A stretch of DNA of 10,397 nucleotides, from the NCBI GenBank assembly GCA_963650385.1, contig CAVJLL010000074.1, positions 1 to 10,397 of the forward strand. Direction: 5' to 3'. The notes below the pieces were generated by a model, which was given only the letters and a program-made list of their open reading frames with translations, was not told the origin of the DNA and searched no databases. Source of the stretch: CAG-791 sp963650385 (GTDB taxonomy: Bacteria; Bacillota; Clostridia; Lachnospirales; Lachnospiraceae). The position numbers and the translations under genes were made by a program. Every line of letters begins with the position of its first letter. Position 1 is the first letter of the stretch. Positions 6,539 to 10,397 of the stretch are shown in pieces.

Positions 6539-7813
6539 ATGAATAAAGTACCATTTTTAAGCAAGGACCAGGCGGCGGCCATCACGAAGGACCACCCCAC
6601 GCCGTTTCACATTTACGACGAGAAGGGCATCCGCGAGAACTGCCGGGCGGTGAAGGAGGCATTCTCCTGGAACCCGGGCTTCCGCGAGTATTTTGCCGTG
6701 AAGGCGACGCCGAACCCGTACATCATGCAGATCATGCAGGACTATGACTTCGGCTTTGACTGCTCGTCGATGGCGGAGCTCGTTTTGTCGGATGCGGTCG
6801 GCGCACGGGGAGAGCACATCATGTTTTCCTCCAATGAGACGCCGGATGAGGAGTATGTGAAGGCAAGAGAGCTCGGCGGCATCATCAACCTCGATGACAT
6901 CACGCACATCGACACGCTCGAGAAGCTCTTCGGGGACGAGTTCCCGGAGACGATGTCCTGCCGCTTCAACCCGGGCGGCGTGTTCCAGATGAGCAACGGC
7001 ATCATGGACAACCCCGGCGATTCCAAGTACGGCATGACGAAAGAGCAGCTCTTTGAGGCCTATGCACGGCTCAAGGGTCACGGCGTGCAGCATTTCGGCA
7101 TCCACGCATTCCTTGCCTCCAACACGGTGACCAACGAGTACTATCCGCAGCTGGCAGGGCAGCTGTTCGAGCTGGTGAAGGAGCTGCACGAGACGCTGGA
7201 CATTCATTTTGCCTTCGTCAACCTTTCCGGCGGCGTGGGCGTTGCCTATCGCCCGGACCAGGAGCCAAACGACATCCGCGCAATCGGCGAGGGTGTTCAC
7301 CGGGTATACGATGAGATCCTCGTGCCGGCCGGCATGGGCGACTGCGCGATTTACACGGAGATGGGACGCTTTATGCTGGCTCCCTACGGCGCGCTTGTCA
7401 CAACGGCCATCCATGAGAAGCACATTTACAAGGAATACATCGGCGTGGACGCCTGCGCAGCGAACCTCATGCGTCCGGCTATGTACGGCTCCTACCACCA
7501 CATCACGGTGCTGGGCAAGGAGAATGCGCCCTGCGACCACACCTACGATGTCGTCGGGTCCCTCTGCGAAAACAACGACAAGTTCGCCATTGACCGGCAG
7601 CTGCCGGAGATTGCGATGGGTGATATTCTCTACATTCACGACACCGGAGCCCACGGCTTTGCCATGGGATACAACTACAACGGGCGTCTTTGGAGCGCAG
7701 AGCTTCTGCTGCAGGAGGACGGCACCGTGAAGGAAATCCGCCGCGCAGAGACATTGAAGGATTATTTTGCAACGTTTGATCATACAGAGTTTGCATCCCG
7801 GCTCTTCCAGTGA
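6539..7813 (+). CDS. lysA: Diaminopimelate decarboxylase (fold III PLP enzyme)
   Basis: A 424-residue PLP enzyme of the alanine racemase/ornithine decarboxylase fold that converts meso-diaminopimelate to L-lysine, the last step of lysine synthesis. PLP lysine K55 is in YFAVKATPNP. Other family motifs are GFDCSSMAEL, the phosphate-binding glycines in NLSGGVGV (228-235), EMGRFMLAPYG (274-284), GVDACAANLMRPAMYG and the active-site C343-E344 in SLCENNDKFA. The usual HIGS histidine motif is replaced by H189 in HAFLASN, as I recall from a LysA subgroup common in Bacteroides and Clostridia. A related decarboxylase acting on another substrate (carboxynorspermidine, arginine) is less likely given the CEN motif and N-terminus. 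It has its own promoter, and its TGA stop overlaps a putative promoter for the downstream tRNA. Confidence 0.9.
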   Translation: MNKVPFLSKDQAAAITKDHPTPFHIYDEKGIRENCRAVKEAFSWNPGFREYFAVKATPNPYIMQIMQDYDFGFDCSSMAELVLSDAVGARGEHIMFSSNETPDEEYVKARELGGIINLDDITHIDTLEKLFGDEFPETMSCRFNPGGVFQMSNGIMDNPGDSKYGMTKEQLFEAYARLKGHGVQHFGIHAFLASNTVTNEYYPQLAGQLFELVKELHETLDIHFAFVNLSGGVGVAYRPDQEPNDIRAIGEGVHRVYDEILVPAGMGDCAIYTEMGRFMLAPYGALVTTAIHEKHIYKEYIGVDACAANLMRPAMYGSYHHITVLGKENAPCDHTYDVVGSLCENNDKFAIDRQLPEIAMGDILYIHDTGAHGFAMGYNYNGRLWSAELLLQEDGTVKEIRRAETLKDYFATFDHTEFASRLFQ

Positions 7814-7819
7814 TATACT
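7791..7819 (+). promoter_or_regulatory. Putative extended -10 promoter for tRNA-Leu
   Basis: TTGCAT (7791-7796) and TATACT (7814-7819) are separated by exactly 17 bases, and the -10 is preceded by TGA, giving the extended TGnTATACT form. The TG of the extended element is the lysA stop codon. Initiation would fall near 7826, about 27 bases before the mature tRNA and inside the stem-loop at 7820-7847. The -35 is weak (TTG only), but the extended -10 compensates. No other promoter is apparent between lysA and the tRNA. Confidence 0.55.
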
Positions 7820-7852
7820 CATCTCTGCACGCTGCTGTGCAGAGATGCTTTT
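7820..7852 (+). terminator. Rho-independent terminator of lysA, abutting the tRNA
   Basis: CATCTCTGCAC (7820-7830) and GTGCAGAGATG (7837-7847) form a perfect 11-bp stem around a 6-base loop, followed by CTTTT. The T-run is only four long because the mature tRNA begins at 7853. It would end lysA transcripts 6 bases after the stop codon. Some read-through into the tRNA is possible given the short T-run; alternatively the stem may serve processing of the tRNA 5' end. Confidence 0.72.
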
Positions 7853-7935
7853 GCCGGAGTGGCGGAATGGTAGACGCGACAGACTCAAAATCTGTTATCC
7901 GTGAGGGTGTGAGGGTTCGAGTCCCTTCTCCGGCA
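7853..7935 (+). tRNA. tRNA-Leu (anticodon CAA)
   Basis: An 83-base class II tRNA that reads UUG leucine codons. The acceptor arms GCCGGAG (7853-7859) and CTCCGGC (7928-7934) pair perfectly over 7 bp, with discriminator A at 7935. The D-arm contains GGCGGAATGGTAGACGC. The anticodon stem ACAGA/TCTGT (7879-7883, 7891-7895) encloses loop CTCAAAA with anticodon CAA at 7886-7888. A long variable arm (7896-7910, ATCC-GTGA-GGGT) is as expected for leucine, and the T-arm is GAGGG-TTCGAGT-CCCTT. CCA is not encoded and must be added enzymatically. Confidence 0.97.
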
Positions 7936-7948
7936 GCGATCAATAAGG

Positions 7949-7991
7949 AACCGGGAATTCCGCAGGAGGAGTTCCCGGTTTCTCGTATTTT
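7949..7991 (+). terminator. Stem-loop terminator after tRNA-Leu
   Basis: AACCGGGAA (7949-7957) and TTCCCGGTT (7972-7980) form a perfect 9-bp stem around a 14-base loop, which itself can pair TCC with GGA. The downstream side is T-rich but interrupted (TCTCGTATTTT), so termination is likely but perhaps partial. It begins 14 bases after the tRNA. Partial read-through could feed the ABC transporter, for which I find no clear promoter in 7992-8048. Confidence 0.65.
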
Positions 7992-8048
7992 CAGACGGGG
8001 TCAGAAGGCCTTTTCATTTCAGCATCATTTCCAGAGGGGGACAATGAT

Positions 8049-10205
8049 ATGCAGGACAGCAGAATCGGCGATACGCTTTCCATTCGAATCGACAAGCGCA
8101 CCACCTATCACGGAACCACGAAGGTCACGCTGCTGCGGGACATCGCACTGGACGTCGCACCGGGCAACATGGTCCTGATCCTGGGCGGGTCCGGCGCGGG
8201 CAAGACCACCTTTGTCAATGCCGTCACCGGCTATGAAAAGGCGAAGGCCAGTATCCGCCTCGGCGGCGTCGATGTCTATAAAAACTACGACCGCATCAAG
8301 TACAACATCGGCTTTGTCCCGCAGTCGGACCTTCTGCGCGGCGATGATACGGTGGCAGCTACGCTCTTAAATGCTGCCCAGATGCGCCTTTCCATGGACA
8401 TTTCGGAGCCGGAGAAAAGGGAACGGGTGAAGGAGACGCTGGAGCGGTTCGGCCTCTCGGAGTTTGCAGAGTCGCACGTATCCAAGCTCTCCGGCGGCCA
8501 GAGAAAGCGCCTGTCCATCGGCGTGGAGTACATTTCCGATCCGTCTCTGTTCATTCTGGACGAGCCGGATTCGGGACTGGACGGCGTCATGGCAAGAGAC
8601 CTGATGGAGCGCCTGCGGGCCATCGCCGATCAGGGGAAAATTGTCATGGTGATCACCCACCAGCCGGACCGCGCCATCGATCTGTTTGATCAGGTACTGG
8701 TTTTGGCCAAGGACAGCACCTCGGGCGCGGGGCGCCTTGCCTTTTACGGACCGGTGCCGGAGTGCCGCTCATTTTTCGGCGTGGAGACGATGGAGCAGGT
8801 GATCCGCGCAGTGAACGCTCAAACCGAGGGCGGCCTTGGCGAGGCGGATACCTTTATTGCCAGGTACCAGGCAATTTCCGAGAAGAGAACAAAGGCAGCT
8901 CCTGCGGACATTTTTACGGCAGCCGAAGCGATGACCGCACAGGCAGAGAATGCACTGCAGGCGGCACAGACGCCGGGACAGAAGAGCACAGCAGATTCGG
9001 CGGCGGGATCAGGGACAGAGCCTTCAGAGACGGCAAAGACCGGAGCGGAGACAGAACCTTCGGAAAAGGCAGAGAGCGCAGCAAAGGCAGAACTCTCAGA
9101 GAAAGAAGCCGGAGTAAAAACAGAATCCTCGGAGGAATCGAAGGATGCTCCTGCAGCGGCTGCAGCAGGCAAAGAGAAGAGTGCGGCCCCGCAGGAGAGC
9201 CTTCGGGAACGCCTTCAGAGAAGAAAAGAGCAGAAGGAAGAGGAGCGCCAGCGCAAGATCATCGAGAGCCTGGAGCAGCAGGAGGATTACGAGCACGTCA
9301 GCCGCGCGCAGCAGACCGGAATCTACCTGGGAAAGCTCTTCCGACTGTTCATGTATGAGCAGCACTGGAAGGTGCTCGTCATGTCGGCCGTCATCGCATG
9401 GCTGGTCAGCTTTGTCATCGGACTGAATATGTTCAAATCGATGGAAGGGGCGAAGATCGGCGCCCTTGCCTTTGCCTGCGTGTGCATCTGGAACGGATTC
9501 TTCAACTCCATTCAGATGGTGTGCAAGGAGCGCGATATCTTAAAGCGCGAGCACCGGGCGGGACTCCACATCACGGCCTACATGGCGGCCCAGGTCATCT
9601 ACCAGGCCATTATCTGCGAGCTGCAGGTCCTGATTTTCGCCGGGATCTTCCGCATGAAGGGCCTGGTATATCCGGAGGGAGCCCTCATTTTCGGAACGAC
9701 GGAGATGGATGTCATTGTTACGCTGTTCCTGATCACCTTCTCTGCGGATATGCTGGCGCTCATGGTGTCGTGCCTTGTCCGCACCACGGAGGCGGCGATG
9801 ACCATCGTGCCGTTCCTGCTGATGCTGCAGATGCTTTTCTCGGACGTTGCGTTCCCGCTCCACGGCAGGGCGGCGAAGCTCGCCGACATCACAGTGGCCA
9901 AGTGGGGAATCCGCGCGATCTGCTCCCTCGCACGCTTCAACACGCTCCCGTCGAATTCCGCCTGGAACCAGATGGTCAAGCTCGGCAATCAGTCCGAGGA
10001 CGGACAGCTGCTGCTGCAGTGGATCCGTGACAACAACATGGTAGACACCATCAAATACCAGGCGGCGCAGTCCATGCAGAGCCCGCTGTACAACGACCAC
10101 CCGCTGAACGTGCTCCTTTGCTGGGGCGTCCTCCTGGGCTTTGCTGCATTGTACATTGCCGTCGGAACCATTGCACTGGAGTTCATCGACAGGGATAAGA
10201 GGTAG
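8049..10205 (+). CDS. ABCG-like ABC transporter, fused ATPase and permease
   Basis: A 718-residue protein with the ATPase first and membrane domain second, the order of eukaryotic ABCG half-transporters. The nucleotide-binding domain has Walker A GGSGAGKT (46-53), a Q-loop region near FVPQSDLLRGDDTV, signature LSGGQ (147-151) followed by RKRLSIG, Walker B FILDEPDSGLDG with D171 and E172, and H-loop H204. A long polar linker spans about 260-415: low-complexity A/E/S/K with a degenerate 12-residue repeat (see separate entry), then a charged helical stretch RERLQRRKEQKEEERQRK. The ABC2-type membrane domain has six segments at about 442-462, 471-492, 508-535, 554-577, 584-604 and 687-712. It would need to dimerise. 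Substrate is unknown; direction is probably export by family. GAGGGGG lies eight bases before the ATG; the nearby ATG at 8044 is out of frame. No accessory gene adjoins it. Confidence 0.9.
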   Translation: MQDSRIGDTLSIRIDKRTTYHGTTKVTLLRDIALDVAPGNMVLILGGSGAGKTTFVNAVTGYEKAKASIRLGGVDVYKNYDRIKYNIGFVPQSDLLRGDDTVAATLLNAAQMRLSMDISEPEKRERVKETLERFGLSEFAESHVSKLSGGQRKRLSIGVEYISDPSLFILDEPDSGLDGVMARDLMERLRAIADQGKIVMVITHQPDRAIDLFDQVLVLAKDSTSGAGRLAFYGPVPECRSFFGVETMEQVIRAVNAQTEGGLGEADTFIARYQAISEKRTKAAPADIFTAAEAMTAQAENALQAAQTPGQKSTADSAAGSGTEPSETAKTGAETEPSEKAESAAKAELSEKEAGVKTESSEESKDAPAAAAAGKEKSAAPQESLRERLQRRKEQKEEERQRKIIESLEQQEDYEHVSRAQQTGIYLGKLFRLFMYEQHWKVLVMSAVIAWLVSFVIGLNMFKSMEGAKIGALAFACVCIWNGFFNSIQMVCKERDILKREHRAGLHITAYMAAQVIYQAIICELQVLIFAGIFRMKGLVYPEGALIFGTTEMDVIVTLFLITFSADMLALMVSCLVRTTEAAMTIVPFLLMLQMLFSDVAFPLHGRAAKLADITVAKWGIRAICSLARFNTLPSNSAWNQMVKLGNQSEDGQLLLQWIRDNNMVDTIKYQAAQSMQSPLYNDHPLNVLLCWGVLLGFAALYIAVGTIALEFIDRDKR
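9015..9140 (+). repeat. Degenerate 36-bp in-frame tandem repeat in ABC transporter linker
   Basis: Four units begin at 9015, 9051, 9087 and 9120 (spacing 36, 36 and 33 bases), each opening with a form of ACAGAACCTTCGGAA. In protein they read TEPSETAKTGAE, TEPSEKAESAAK, AELSEKEAGVK and TESSEESKDA at residues 323, 335, 347 and 358. The region is purine-rich and less GC-rich than the flanking domains. It encodes an acidic, probably disordered spacer between the ATPase and membrane domains. The number of units may vary between strains. Confidence 0.72.
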
Positions 10206-10231
10206 AACTGCTTTTTGCAGCCAGCCAGGGC

Positions 10232-10397
10232 GACGGGTCCTGGCGGAGTTGTCCAGTCCTGGGACGCTACGCTGACTTCGTCAGCTACGAGATGGCCCGT
10301 TGGGCCACTCGGCAAAAACGTGCTCCATCCTCGGACCTAGCGGTGCTAAGCTCGCATAAGACGCTCGCAAGCACCGAGGCCTCGCAAGGCCCTGGAC
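10232..10397 (+). repeat. Structured dispersed repeat, copy 3 (with extra module, cut by window end)
   Basis: Same orientation as copy 1, starting 26 bases after the ABC transporter stop with GACGGGTCCTGGCGGAG. The core from CTCCATCCTCGG through CCTAGCGGTGCTAAG to CCGAGGCCTCGCAAGG matches copies 1 and 2. The window ends at CCCTGGAC, so the right-hand terminal arm is missing. It differs from the other copies by about 53 extra bases inserted after GGGACGCT (10269-10321), and by CATAAGAC where copy 1 has CACAGGAC. With about 30 unseen bases added, the full element would be near 195 bp. Confidence 0.88.
10269..10321 (+). other. Extra two-hairpin module inside repeat copy 3
   Basis: Where copies 1 and 2 read GGGACGCT-CTC-GCTCC, copy 3 has about 53 bases in place of CTC. 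They form two clean stem-loops: GCTGAC-TTC-GTCAGC (10271-10285) and CGAG-A-TGGCCC-GTT-GGGCCA-CTCG (10288-10311, ten pairs with one bulged A), followed by an A-rich GGCAAAAACGTG. Insertion at a precise place without disturbing the flanks suggests an optional domain of a folded RNA, or a nested insertion. Confidence 0.7.

Noticed and set aside
6557..7888. A 443-residue open frame on the - strand across lysA and into tRNA-Leu
   Set aside because: It starts inside the tRNA and lies wholly antisense to a well-supported LysA; its composition is that of a codon-bias shadow.

Overview
This window looks like the chromosome of a fairly GC-rich anaerobic member of the Firmicutes, probably Clostridia and most plausibly Lachnospiraceae-like. 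The evidence is the style of the proteins: a VanS-like histidine kinase, a Clostridia/Bacteroides-type LysA carrying HAFLASN and CENNDKFA motifs, and an ABCG-like fused transporter. AGGAGG-like ribosome binding sites, sigma-A promoters and a tRNA without an encoded CCA agree. The placement is inference from recognised motifs, not from a search. All protein genes lie on the + strand and are mostly housekeeping.

Layout. Positions 1-137 hold the first copy of a structured repeat. A two-component pair follows: an OmpR/PhoB-type regulator (200-874) and its HAMP-containing kinase (974-2575). Only 14 bases later comes hisH (2590-3252), then a second repeat copy in inverted orientation (3261-3401), then hisF (true start 3454, to 4245). 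HisH and HisF together form imidazole-glycerol-phosphate synthase. pepD (4281-5753, Xaa-His dipeptidase) and ung (5760-6458, uracil-DNA glycosylase) follow at operon-like spacing. A near-consensus promoter (6475-6503) then drives lysA (6539-7813). A leucine tRNA (7853-7935) follows, with a stem-loop immediately before it and another after it. The last gene is a fused ATPase-permease ABC transporter (8049-10205). A third repeat copy (10232-10397) runs off the window end.

The genes themselves are ordinary. The best candidate for something undescribed is the ~140-bp repeat. It occurs three times in 10.4 kb, has imperfect terminal inverted repeats and a strongly conserved core, and shows paired base changes between copies that preserve pairing. 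One copy carries an extra ~53-bp module made of two stem-loops. The window begins 3 bases into one copy and ends inside another, as expected of an assembly contig broken at a dispersed repeat. A second notable point is the lysA/tRNA-Leu junction: a putative extended -10 promoter uses the lysA stop codon and would start transcripts inside the lysA terminator stem, so those transcripts could not form the full terminator.
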